Positions 1 to 9,800 of a stretch of 48,453 nucleotides of DNA are shown in pieces. A program made the translations under genes and the position numbers. The notes under the pieces were generated by a model. It saw only the letters and a list, made by a program, of their open reading frames with translations. It was not told the origin of the DNA and ran no database searches. The stretch is taken from the NCBI GenBank assembly GCA_046498185.1, contig JAWOBE010000051.1:1-48453 (forward strand). The letters are read 5' to 3'. Position 1 is the first letter of the stretch; each line of letters starts with the position of its first letter. Source of the DNA: CAYXDR01 sp046498185. Its GTDB lineage: Bacteria; Desulfobacterota; DSM-4660; Desulfatiglandales; Desulfatiglandaceae.

Positions 1-3000
1 CTCCCGCCGTGGCCATCGACCGAAAAGCTCCTGTGCGCACCTCGCGATCCACGGTTGGCACGATGACCGGGCTCACCGATTATTTTAAACTTCTCTATGC
101 AAGGCTGGGCGTCCTTCATTGCCGCCGATGCGGCAAACCGGTGCGGCCGGACACCACCGAAAGTGCCTGGAAACGGATTGAACAAACCCCGGAAGGGGCC
201 GAAATGATCATAACATTCCGTTACGAAACCAACGGAACGCCGGTTGATAAGGTACGCGCGACCCTGGGTGCCCTTGGCTTCACGCGGCTGTGGAAAAACG
301 GGCGCCTTCAAAGTATAGAAGACTGGTCAGACGAACCTTTAATCGTGGTTTCCGACCGGCTGCGATTTTCACACGCGCTTCGAAGCCGCGTGATCGATTC
401 CCTGGAACAGGCTTTCAGCTACGGTAACGGCCGCGCTGAAATCCGGATACCGCCCGACAGGGTCATTCCTGTCTCCACCAGGATGGAATGCCCTGACTGT
501 AATCTTTCCTATCGCGAACCTCCTGAGGGGCTCTTTTCGTTCAACAGTCCCATCGGCGCCTGCGAAACCTGCCGGGGTTTCGGCCGGTTGATCGACGTGG
601 ATATGGATCTGGTTCTTCCGGACAGCAGCGTTTCAATACGGGATGGAGCCGTTAAACCCTGGGGGGATGGCACCGGAAAAATCTGGAGAGAATACAGGGA
701 GTTGATCAAATTCTGCCTCCACTCAGGCATACCCGTCGACATCCCTTTCGAACATCTTTCCGAATCACAGCAGCAGGCGGTAATCGAAGGCACACCGGAT
801 TATTACGGGGTCAGGGGCTTTTTCGAGTGGCTTGAAACGAAGACATATAAGATGCATGTAAGGGTATTCCTTTCACGTTACCGTTCCTACCGAATCTGTG
901 AATCCTGCAGAGGCACCCGTTTCAAGGAGGAGGCTCTTCTATACAGGGTGGGCGGTCTCACGATAGCGGAACTCTATGCGCTTAATGTTGACGGCGCTGC
1001 GGAATTTTTACATAAACTGAACGTACCCGAAGGTGACCACGCTGCCGCCCTCGTGCTCGAACAGGCGGCCGGCAGAGTGGATTTTTTAAAGGGCGTAGGG
1101 CTCGGTTATCTTACTCTGGACAGGCAATCGCGCACGCTTTCCGGCGGAGAAGTGCAGCGTGTGGCGCTCGCCTCCGCACTGGGTTCTTCCCTGGTGGACA
1201 CGCTTTATGTACTGGATGAACCAAGCATAGGACTCCATCCGGCGGACAACAACAGGCTGGCAGGTATTCTGAAAGGGCTCAGGAATCAAGGCAATACCGT
1301 TCTTGTCGTCGAGCACGATCCGGAAATAATCAGACAGTCCGATCACATGATAGACATGGGTCCCGGAGCAGGGGAAAACGGCGGACGCATCATGTATGCC
1401 GGTCCGACGTCAAAAGCCGGAAACTCCCTCACCGGTGCTTACCTTAAAGGCAAAAAATATATTCCGGTTCCCGATTTCCGCAGGCTGCCGGACAAAGACC
1501 GGATGCTGAGAGTCATCGGAGCCAGGGAGCACAACCTGAATGACTTGAATGTCGATGTGCCTCTGGGGTTGTTTGTGTGCCTTACGGGGGTCAGCGGTTC
1601 CGGAAAATCCACTTTGGCCGAAGAAATAATATACCGGTCCGTCGCCCGGGCTGCCGGAAACGCCGTAACGAAGCCCGGCGCCCATGACCGGATGGAAGGT
1701 GTGGAACTCCTTTCCGGTGCCGTTCTGGTGGATCAGCGTCCGATCGGCCGGACCCCCCGTGGAAATATCCTGACCTACACGAAAGCTATGGATCCGGTCA
1801 GGAAACTGCTGGCCGGCACAGAATTAGCAAAAAATCGCGGTTTGAAGGCCACCCATTTTTCGTTCAACACTCCGGAGGGCAGATGCCCGGCCTGTGCAGG
1901 CGAGGGCTTCGAAAAAATTGAAATGCAATTTCTCTCCGATGTCTACGTTACGTGCCCACGTTGCAACGGCACTCGTTTCCAGCCGGAGGTTCTGGAAGTC
2001 AAGTACCGGGGAGAAAATATCCATGGAATCCTTTCTATGACAGTGGATCATGCGATGGATTTTTTCAGAGACACACCTGCGGTGACGCGGCTGCTTCAGC
2101 CTCTTGCACAGGCAGGTCTCGGGTACATGAGTCTCGGTCAGCCCATCCATACCCTTTCCGGGGGGGAAGCACAGCGTCTCAAGCTGAGCCGCCATGCGTC
2201 CGGCACCGGCGGAGGGAGCCTGTTTATATTCGATGAACCCACCACAGGGCTACATCTTGACGACCTGCCACCGCTTCTCGATTCTTTTCAGCGACTGGTG
2301 GAGGACGGAAACACGGTGCTTGTGATTGAGCACCATATGGACGTGGTCAAATGCGCCGACTGGGTGATCGACCTGGGACCGGAAGGAGGCGAACGCGGTG
2401 GACGGATCGTCGCAACGGGCACACCGGAAGATATTTGCCTGGTCCCGGAGTCCCACACGGGCACATTTCTCAAAGCCGCCCTTGGATCCAACCGTAAAAG
2501 GCACCCTTCAAAGAAAAAACCAGCCCTCGGTTCTGTTATTCACCGAAGCGGGATAGAAATCCGCGGCGCCAGGGAACACAACCTTCAGAACCTGGATGTC
2601 ACGATACCGCGAAACAAGCTGGTGGTTTTCACCGGTGTCAGCGGATCCGGCAAGTCCTCGTTGGCGTTCGACATCGTCTTCGCCGAAGGGCAGCGGCGAT
2701 ACCTTGAAACCCTGGCTCCTTATGTAAGGCAATATGTACAGATAATGGAACGTCCGGATGTGGATATCGTTTCCGGCATCCCGGCGACTGTAGCGATCGA
2801 GCAGCGCATCAGTCACTCGGGCAGGAGATCCACAGTCGCCACGTTGACCGAAATATATCACTTCATGCGCCTGCTGTTCAGTAAAGTCGGGATACCGCAC
2901 TGTCCCGAATGCGGCCTGGCGATGGAAATATACGATGAAACAGCAATCGCTGACAGGATAAAGTCACTGTACGCCAATCAAGACGCCTTGATTCTGGCGC

Positions 3001-5027
3001 CTGTCGTAACCGGCCGCAAGGGCTTCCATGCCGAAATACTGGCCAAAGCGATTACTGCTGGTTTTTCCGATGCCCGGATAGACGGTCGGCTGCAGCCACT
3101 GGTCGAGGGCATGGCTCTCAGTCGGTACCATGACCACACCATCGAACTGGTGGCAGGCCGCCTGCCGTCTGAAAACGTTGAAAAAATCATCGCCCGCGCC
3201 CTGGCCCATTCAAACGGTGTGTTCATTGTGGCGGAGCCTGGTTGTGAAGACAAAGTCTTCAGCACCAAGGGAACCTGCCCCGACTGCGGCCGTGGTTTCC
3301 CGGCCATGGATCCGCGCCTTTTCTCCTTCAACAGCCCTCACGGCGCCTGCCTCCGCTGCGAAGGCATCGGAACTCTTGGAAACGAAAAAAACGTTGCCCG
3401 GGAGGAATGCCCCGACTGCGGCGGCAGCCGCCTGAAGCCCGAAGCACTGTCTGTTAAAATCGCAGGCATGAATATCTACGATATGGTGCGGCAACCGGCG
3501 GAAAGCCTCTGCGACATTTTGTCCGGCCTTCACTTCACAGCCAGGGACGAAGCCGTGGCCGTTCCCCTGATCGCTGAAATCCTGGTTCGATTGTCGCTGG
3601 TAAACCGGCTCGGTCTTGGATACCTGGAACTCGCCCGGAGCGGCGACACGCTTTCAGGCGGTGAAGCCCAGAGGGTGAGGCTCGCCGCCCAGCTCGGGTC
3701 GAACCTTACGGGCGCCTGCTACATCCTTGACGAACCCACTATCGGCTTGCATCCCAGGGACAATTCCGTTCTTCTCGATTCGTTAAAGGAACTCCGGGAT
3801 CGAGGCAATACGGTCCTGGTCGTCGAGCATGACGAGGAAACCATGCTTGCAGCCGACCACCTGATCGATCTTGGGCCTGCGGCCGGAGGAAACGGAGGCC
3901 GCCTGATTGCGCGGGGAACAATTGAAGATTTGAAAAAGAATCCCATGTCGGTCACTGGCGCTTCCGTCGGCAAAGGGCGGATAACGAGCCGACTGCGTCC
4001 ATGGCGGGAAAGGCCGGCTCTGACGGTACGCGGCGCCCGAGCCAACAACCTTAAAAACCTCGATGCGGCAATCCCCCTCGACACATTCGTCTGCATCACC
4101 GGTGTAAGCGGCTCCGGCAAATCCACCCTTCTGAAAGATACAATTTACCGAGCACTGAAACAGACGCCTGCAGACGGGGATCGGCCGACCTCTTGGGACA
4201 CCATAGAGGGATGCGAAAAATTACAGCGGATACTGGAGGTGGACCACAGCCCCATCGGAAGAACTCCCCGCTCGATTCCGGCTTCGTATGTGGGCTTTCT
4301 GGGGGATATCCGAAAGCTTTTCGCCGGCACCCCGGAAGCGCGCCGGCGGGGTTACACAGCCGGGCGATTTTCCTTCAACGTCAAAGGCGGCCGTTGTGAA
4401 GCCTGTAAGGGCCACGGGAACCTGAAGGTGGAAATGAGTTTTCTGCCCGATGTCTATGTGCGCTGCGAAGTATGCGGCGGTGGGCGCTTCGACGAGGAAA
4501 CTCTCGCTGTCACGTACAAAGGAAAAAACATCTCCGAAGTCCTGGACATGACATTCAAAGAAGCGGCCGAGTTCTTTTCCGCTGTGCCGCGGATTAAACG
4601 CGCCGTTAGCTTCGTATGCGATATCGGGCTGGGTTATCTGCGCCTGGGTCAGCCGAGCCCCACTCTTTCGGGCGGCGAAGCTCAACGAATAAAGCTCGCC
4701 CAGGAACTCGCGGGCGCCTCCGGAGGAGGAACCTTCTTCGTGCTGGACGAACCCAGCACAGGACTTCATATCGCGGATGTACACAAACTCATCGAGGTTC
4801 TTCAGAGCCTGGTTGATAAAGGTAACACCGTCGCGGTCATAGAGCACAACCTGGACCTAATCGCAGCCGCGGATTACATCCTGGACCTGGGCCCGGAAGG
4901 TGGCGACCGCGGAGGAAGCATTGTCGCGGCCGGTTCCCCGATGGATTTGCTGGCCTTCCCCAATGGCTCGCACACGGCCGAGTTTTTGAAGCAGTACCTG
5001 AATCGGAGATCTCACGATCAGGATTGA
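1..5027 (+). CDS. uvrA: Tandem-duplicated UvrA excinuclease ATPase, 5' end outside window
   Basis: UvrA is the damage-recognition ATPase of UvrABC nucleotide excision repair. The reading frame is open to the left edge. The first visible residues match the part of UvrA after the first Walker A motif, so I judge that roughly 90-100 residues are missing, and I do not take the GTG at 9 as the start. Numbering from position 9, copy 1 shows LSGGEVQR (~377), a Walker A GVSGSGKST (527-535), a zinc finger (C626, C629, C649, C652), a second LSGGEAQR (~716) and DEPTTGLH (~742). After a basic linker (~835-850), copy 2 repeats the plan: Walker A motifs at ~876 and ~1365, zinc finger Cys at 1463 and 1466, and two more LSGGEAQR signatures. 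Both copies keep a region resembling the UvrB-binding domain. Copy 2 lacks the longer insertion seen in copy 1 (~200-300). Chlamydial UvrA is a known tandem duplication of similar size (about 1,790 residues). Confidence 0.95.
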   Translation, partial: PAVAIDRKAPVRTSRSTVGTMTGLTDYFKLLYARLGVLHCRRCGKPVRPDTTESAWKRIEQTPEGAEMIITFRYETNGTPVDKVRATLGALGFTRLWKNGRLQSIEDWSDEPLIVVSDRLRFSHALRSRVIDSLEQAFSYGNGRAEIRIPPDRVIPVSTRMECPDCNLSYREPPEGLFSFNSPIGACETCRGFGRLIDVDMDLVLPDSSVSIRDGAVKPWGDGTGKIWREYRELIKFCLHSGIPVDIPFEHLSESQQQAVIEGTPDYYGVRGFFEWLETKTYKMHVRVFLSRYRSYRICESCRGTRFKEEALLYRVGGLTIAELYALNVDGAAEFLHKLNVPEGDHAAALVLEQAAGRVDFLKGVGLGYLTLDRQSRTLSGGEVQRVALASALGSSLVDTLYVLDEPSIGLHPADNNRLAGILKGLRNQGNTVLVVEHDPEIIRQSDHMIDMGPGAGENGGRIMYAGPTSKAGNSLTGAYLKGKKYIPVPDFRRLPDKDRMLRVIGAREHNLNDLNVDVPLGLFVCLTGVSGSGKSTLAEEIIYRSVARAAGNAVTKPGAHDRMEGVELLSGAVLVDQRPIGRTPRGNILTYTKAMDPVRKLLAGTELAKNRGLKATHFSFNTPEGRCPACAGEGFEKIEMQFLSDVYVTCPRCNGTRFQPEVLEVKYRGENIHGILSMTVDHAMDFFRDTPAVTRLLQPLAQAGLGYMSLGQPIHTLSGGEAQRLKLSRHASGTGGGSLFIFDEPTTGLHLDDLPPLLDSFQRLVEDGNTVLVIEHHMDVVKCADWVIDLGPEGGERGGRIVATGTPEDICLVPESHTGTFLKAALGSNRKRHPSKKKPALGSVIHRSGIEIRGAREHNLQNLDVTIPRNKLVVFTGVSGSGKSSLAFDIVFAEGQRRYLETLAPYVRQYVQIMERPDVDIVSGIPATVAIEQRISHSGRRSTVATLTEIYHFMRLLFSKVGIPHCPECGLAMEIYDETAIADRIKSLYANQDALILAPVVTGRKGFHAEILAKAITAGFSDARIDGRLQPLVEGMALSRYHDHTIELVAGRLPSENVEKIIARALAHSNGVFIVAEPGCEDKVFSTKGTCPDCGRGFPAMDPRLFSFNSPHGACLRCEGIGTLGNEKNVAREECPDCGGSRLKPEALSVKIAGMNIYDMVRQPAESLCDILSGLHFTARDEAVAVPLIAEILVRLSLVNRLGLGYLELARSGDTLSGGEAQRVRLAAQLGSNLTGACYILDEPTIGLHPRDNSVLLDSLKELRDRGNTVLVVEHDEETMLAADHLIDLGPAAGGNGGRLIARGTIEDLKKNPMSVTGASVGKGRITSRLRPWRERPALTVRGARANNLKNLDAAIPLDTFVCITGVSGSGKSTLLKDTIYRALKQTPADGDRPTSWDTIEGCEKLQRILEVDHSPIGRTPRSIPASYVGFLGDIRKLFAGTPEARRRGYTAGRFSFNVKGGRCEACKGHGNLKVEMSFLPDVYVRCEVCGGGRFDEETLAVTYKGKNISEVLDMTFKEAAEFFSAVPRIKRAVSFVCDIGLGYLRLGQPSPTLSGGEAQRIKLAQELAGASGGGTFFVLDEPSTGLHIADVHKLIEVLQSLVDKGNTVAVIEHNLDLIAAADYILDLGPEGGDRGGSIVAAGSPMDLLAFPNGSHTAEFLKQYLNRRSHDQD

Positions 5028-5111
5028 CGGCGTTTTAAAAAGTCAAAACAACCCTGTCCCTCGGGGTCGGCGTCGGTAAGGCGGGGATGGTAATTTTTCC
5101 GAGGCCATCAG
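5024..5111. repeat. Hexamer-arm inverted-repeat element, copy 1 (shortest)
   Basis: This is the smallest of four related elements, 88 bp. The left end reads TTGACGGCGTTTTAAAAAG, and the right end is the complement of a TTGATGG..TC-type end. The core keeps CCTGTCCCTCGGGGTCGG and GGCGGGGATGGTA, but nearly all hexamer units of the right arm are gone. It fills the gap between convergent uvrA and rfaE2. The uvrA TGA (5025-5027) lies in the left terminal repeat and the rfaE2 TGA (5108-5110) in the right one. The imperfect GC-rich stem followed by AATTTTT could also act as a terminator; that is inference. Confidence 0.75.
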
Positions 5112-5599
5112 GTTTTATCCTCTCGGATTCTTTCTATCAGCGCCGTGGTTGAAAAGCCCTCCTCGAACGGTATGCTTTTGACCAATCCCCCTCCGGCCCT
5201 GACCACATCGGCTCCAACGATGTCTTCTTCCTTCCAGTCACCACCCTTCACCAGTACATCCGGGAGCAGTGCTTCGATTGCACGAAGCGGGGTTTCCTCG
5301 TCAAAGATGACCACGGAATCCACGTTTTCAAGGGCCGCAAGCAATTCGGCGCGTACGTACTCGGGCTGCACGGGGCGTGACGGGCCTTTGATCCTTCGGA
5401 CCGACCGGTCGCTGTTCACCGCCACCAACAGATGATCCCCCATTTCCCTCGCCGCGGCCAGATAACGCACGTGACCCGGGTGAAGCAAGTCGAAGCAGCC
5501 GTTCGTAAAAACAAGCTTTAAGCCGCTCCTTTCAAGCTGCTCCCTAAGCCCACGGGCTTCCTCCAGAGCTTTGATCTTGCTCAAATGTCCGGCTGTCAA
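5108..5599 (-). CDS. rfaE2: D-glycero-beta-D-manno-heptose 1-phosphate adenylyltransferase
   Basis: This 163-residue protein is the stand-alone adenylyltransferase half of HldE. It transfers AMP from ATP to heptose 1-phosphate to give ADP-heptose for the lipopolysaccharide inner core. The nucleotidyltransferase motif GCFDLLHPGHV (residues 34-44, with the HxGH signature) and the later LVKGGDW and GFSTTALIERI stretches are typical. The start is a TTG at 5599 preceded by AAGGAG about 8-10 bases upstream; I see no better ATG. It is the last gene of a minus-strand run after comF, with about 70 bases between. The kinase half (RfaE1) is not in this window. It implies a Gram-negative envelope with heptose-containing LPS. 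Confidence 0.92.
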   Translation of the reverse strand: MTAGHLSKIKALEEARGLREQLERSGLKLVFTNGCFDLLHPGHVRYLAAAREMGDHLLVAVNSDRSVRRIKGPSRPVQPEYVRAELLAALENVDSVVIFDEETPLRAIEALLPDVLVKGGDWKEEDIVGADVVRAGGGLVKSIPFEEGFSTTALIERIREDKT

Positions 5600-5670
5600 A
5601 CCCTCTTCTCCTTGTCTTGAGAAAGGCTTATCGGATTAATAATAGATTTCTGACAATTTGCAGTTAATGC

Positions 5671-6429
5671 CTAAACCGCAGCGGGTCTCGCCAATCCAAC
5701 GCCGGTGCGGGCAAAAACCAGGCACAGGACAGCATCGGCGCCGGCTTTCTTGAGAACGACCGCGCACTCATGAAGCGTGCTTCCGGTGGTAGCCACATCG
5801 TCCACAAGCACTACTGTCTTTCCAGCGAACTTCGCCGGATCGGTGACCAAAAAAGCCCCGCGCACATTACGCCGCCGCGCCTGTTTCCCCAGCCTGCTTT
5901 GAGCGGGGGTATCCTTGACACGTCTAAACGTATATAGATCAAGACTCATAGAAGCGGCACGCGCCACATGACGAGCCAGCAGTGCACTCTGGTTGAAGCC
6001 CCTTTTCCTGAGCCTCCTCGGGTATAACGGCACCGGCACTGTCAGATATTCAGGGCTGTGTCCCAGCCAACCCACCGCATATTTTCCCATAGCCCGGCCC
6101 AGAGCCGCTGCCAGCCGAATCGTATTTCTGAATTTGTATGCATGGACAGCTGAGGATACCGGGCCCTCATAGCGATAAAGAGCCCTTATACAATCGTAGG
6201 CAGGCGGTCGGCGCAGGCAGGTTTCACAATAATGATCCGGGCCTTGAGAGTAAAACGGCACTCCGCATATGGGGCATATCGGCGCCTCGATCGAAACAAA
6301 CCTCTCCAAACACGAATCGCAGAAAGCCTTCCTCAAGCCCTCCCTCCCTGCGCCGATCCCAAGAAAAGAACCACATACCTCACAGCGTGGAGGGAAAAGA
6401 ACGTCCAGCAATTTCTCCGTGATCGACAT
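5671..6429 (-). CDS. comF: ComF-family phosphoribosyltransferase-like protein
   Basis: This 252-residue protein has the ComF layout. An N-terminal zinc-ribbon region carries paired cysteines (CEVCG, CDSCL, CPICG, CETCL within about the first 75 residues). A type-I phosphoribosyltransferase fold follows, with the PRPP-loop motif VVLVDDVATTGSTL near residue 210. In naturally transformable bacteria ComF helps move single-stranded DNA across the inner membrane, but the family is also widespread in species not known to be competent, so the role here is open. The start is ATG 6429 behind GGGGAA. It lies 12 bases after the ykgJ-like gene and probably shares its transcript. Confidence 0.9.
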   Translation of the reverse strand: MSITEKLLDVLFPPRCEVCGSFLGIGAGREGLRKAFCDSCLERFVSIEAPICPICGVPFYSQGPDHYCETCLRRPPAYDCIRALYRYEGPVSSAVHAYKFRNTIRLAAALGRAMGKYAVGWLGHSPEYLTVPVPLYPRRLRKRGFNQSALLARHVARAASMSLDLYTFRRVKDTPAQSRLGKQARRRNVRGAFLVTDPAKFAGKTVVLVDDVATTGSTLHECAVVLKKAGADAVLCLVFARTGVGLARPAAV

Positions 6430-6441
6430 AGGTTTCCCCGG

Positions 6442-6819
6442 TCAATAGATATAATCCCCTGCAACCTTAACGAATTCTTCGAAGCTGCATTCCCTGCTTA
6501 TTCCGGGGCAGCCTTCCTTCGCCATTTCCCACGCATGCCTGCTTCTAAGGATCTCCGGGAAAAACGGCCACAATGCACACCTGGCCGGCTTGGCCGGGTG
6601 TATCGTGCATTTTTTTTCACTGTCGAAAAATATACACCAGCCGTCGGGCCCGGATTTGATATATGTTTTGCCGTTCCTGTTTTCACAGTATGAGTTCAGG
6701 AATTCCCGCTCGGAAATACCTAAAAATTCTGCAATGCGCGAAGCTTCACCTTCCCCGACGATTATCCCTCCTTCACCGTAACAACAGTCTCCGCATCCCA
6801 AACATTCAAAAATTTTCAT
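6442..6819 (-). CDS. YkgJ-family cysteine-cluster protein
   Basis: This 125-residue protein belongs to the YkgJ/UPF0153 zinc- or iron-chelating family. The N-terminal CLGCGDCCYGEGG motif, a central Cys in CTIHPAKPARCALWP and a later Cys in GCPGISREC make the expected metal-binding cluster. The biochemical function of the family is not settled. Its ATG overlaps the stop of the upstream helicase-nuclease gene (ATGA at 6819-6816), so the two are probably translationally coupled. Being coupled to a probable repair enzyme suggests a possible partnership, but that is inference only. Confidence 0.88.
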   Translation of the reverse strand: MKIFECLGCGDCCYGEGGIIVGEGEASRIAEFLGISEREFLNSYCENRNGKTYIKSGPDGWCIFFDSEKKCTIHPAKPARCALWPFFPEILRSRHAWEMAKEGCPGISRECSFEEFVKVAGDYIY

Positions 6820-9800
6820 TTTCGCCTACCTGCAAATGAATAGTGCCCTTCCGGCACAGGAACGTTTTCAGAAACCATATCTATTATAATCTTTTCAATA
6901 TCCCAATCGACCGGAAGACGCACAGGCACATCAACGCCCTTACGCCGGTAGATAAGATGCCCGTGCTCGATCCCGTGGAGGAACAAATCCCTGGTCACCT
7001 CGACGTCCCGGCAGCAATATTCAGCCAGTTTTTCCATTTCTCCGCTCCGAAACCAGGATACCGCCTGCAGTCCGTCTGCCGATTTTCCCCGACCGAGCGT
7101 CTGTTGGGCGAGATGGTCGAGACCAAGCCGGAATCCCAGCCGCCGGTGTATGTCTTCGAGTATATCGAAAGCGGGAAGGCGTTCCAAGGCCATTGTTGTA
7201 TAAGGACGAAGAACCAGAAAATCAAAACGCTTGATATTGAAACCGACCACCAGGTCGGCCTCCGCCAACAAGGCAAAAAATTCATCCAGACGCTCTTCGG
7301 TGAAAGTCAAGAATCCTTCTTTCCGGGTGTCATAAACCGAGGCCACCGACACCCGCATAAGATGACAGTTTTTCCAGCCGCCCACCTCGGCGGCAAGATT
7401 CCTGGTTTCAAGGTCGAAATACAATATCCGGGGTGATTTCTCTTCACCCGGCTCTGTCGGTTCAAACGTTGCCTGCGGTTCGACTTCGTCGCTCTCCTCC
7501 GTAACCGGCGTCATTTCCGATAGAGGGATCTTCCCCAGCAGGCCCCTTATCACAACGATCGAGGCCTGTTTGTCAAGCGGCTTGTTCCCGTTCCCGCATT
7601 TGGGCGAATGGATACATGAAGGGCATCCATCCTCGCACTCACAGCCCTCGATCAATTCGAGCGTTTTTGTTAGAAGCTCTTCGACGATTTCGAAGCCCCT
7701 TTCTGCGAGCCCCACCCCGCCGGCATAACCGTCGTAAATGAATACAGCCCCTTTCCCTATCTGCGGGTGATGCGGGTAGCTGATACCGCCGATGTCGTTC
7801 CTGTCGCACAGGGCAAACAGCGGGAACATACCTATCGCGGCGTGCTCAAGTGCATGGATGCCGCCCATGAAATGAAGTCCACGGCGCTCGACGAAATCCT
7901 TGATAGCCGGCTCTATTTCTATCCAAAAACCCATGGTTTCGAACTTATGCGGCGGAAGATCAAGATCGTATACGCCCAGCAGCTCCTGCCCGGGAAGCGC
8001 CCTTTTTTCATACCCGGTAACCCGCTCGGTGACTTTAAGCACCCCTTCCCTGACAACGAATTGTCCTACGGGCCTGCTTCGCGTGATTCGTATTATTTCG
8101 GTCTCTTTTTCACTCAGGGCTCTGGTAAAATAACGTTCCGGGAAACGGCGGACGATTATATCCCTGGTCCGAAGAAAAAGCGATTCCACCAGGTATTGTC
8201 TCCCCCTGTGCAGGTACACGGCACCCTCGTGACACTCCTTGAGGGCACGCATTCCGGAAACCGTCCCGACAGCCTGACCTGTGCCCCGTTCAAAAATCGT
8301 GAAAGTCTCCCCGCCGGCTCTTATGTTTACTTTGAGATGCGGCCGGCGCAACGCCGGAAACCAGGTCGGAGGATCCACTGCGCTACGGTGAAGCATGCCC
8401 TCTTCCTCGAGCTCGGTGAGTCTCTGCTCGAAATCATCGGGCCACAGTGAGCGGTCATTCAGGGTCAGCGGGAATTCCGAGGCAGCGCAGGGCAGATGTT
8501 CCCGGACCACATGACTGTTGTTGGGGTCCAGAATCGCCGCCTCGAAACCTCGGCCGAAAAGTTGGTCCGGATGCTTCATGAAATATTGATCGAGTGCATC
8601 CGGTTTTCCAACCAAAATCACCATCGAATTCCTGCCGGCGCGTCCGACACGTCCACCCCTCTGCCATGTGGTTATTATTGTTCCCGGGTAGCCGACAAGC
8701 AGGCAGATATCCAGGCACCCTATATCTATCCCCATTTCCAGCGCGCTTGTCGACACCACACCCAGCAATTCCCCCCGGGCCAGCCTCCCTTCAATCAACC
8801 GCCGCTCCTCCGGCAAAAAACCTGCGCGATAGGAGCTGACCTTGGACTGAAGTTCAGGTGCGAGTTGGGACATCCACAGGTGCATAAGTTCAGTGACTTT
8901 CCGTGATTGAGTGAACGCGATGGTCCGGAAGCCGTTTCGGAGGCATTCTGCAAAAAGCCTGGCGGCTGGAAAATTGGATCCGCCGACCGGGTTTAAAAAA
9001 AGAAAATCCCGGCCCGCCGTCGGCGCGCCGGTCCGGTCCACAACCTTCACCGGCTCCTCCACCAATAGTTCTGCGAATCGTTCAGGGTTGCTTACAGTAG
9101 CCGAAAGCAAGATAAACTTCGGCCTGCATCCATAGCGGAGACAAATTCTCTTGAGTCTCCGTATAATCTGGCTCACGTGAGACCCGAAAATCCCCCTGTA
9201 GGTGTGTGCCTCGTCAAGAATGACGTAGGCAAGGTTTCGGAACAGCATTTCCCAGGCTTCATGATGGGCGAGAATTCCGCGATGGAGCATATCCGGGTTC
9301 GTGAACAGAATTTCGGGCACCATGGAACGAATCTTTTTTCGGGCATGGGCCGGCGTGTCGCCGTCATAAATCTCCGCGGAAGCCTTGATCCCCTTCACAC
9401 CGGAAAGCCATACCCGGAGCGACTTCAGCTGATCCTGCTCCAGGGCCTTCAGCGGAAACAGGTAGAGGGCCCTGGCCTCTGGATTCTTTTCCAGGGCCTC
9501 GATAACCGCGATGTTGTAAATCAATGTTTTGCCGCTCGCAGTGGGGGTCGCCACCATCACATTGCTCCCTGTTCTCAAATGAGAAACGGCATCGGCCTGG
9601 TGGCTGAAAAGGCGAACTATTCCGGAACAGGTGAGGGCCCCGGATAAGGCAGGACTGAAATCCAGCTCCTTTCCATATAAGGCGGGAGCAGGGGGCAGGC
9701 GACGATGACAAACCACGGTATCGCGAAAGTCAGGATGGGATTTTAGTCTTTCACAGAACCGGGAAAGATCCGCGGCAGAAGGCGGTTCAATTTTATTTTG

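Noticed and set aside
1..5027. Two separate uvrA genes joined by a sequencing error
   Set aside because: The frame is continuous through a plausible basic linker, both copies keep all motifs, and Chlamydia has the same architecture.
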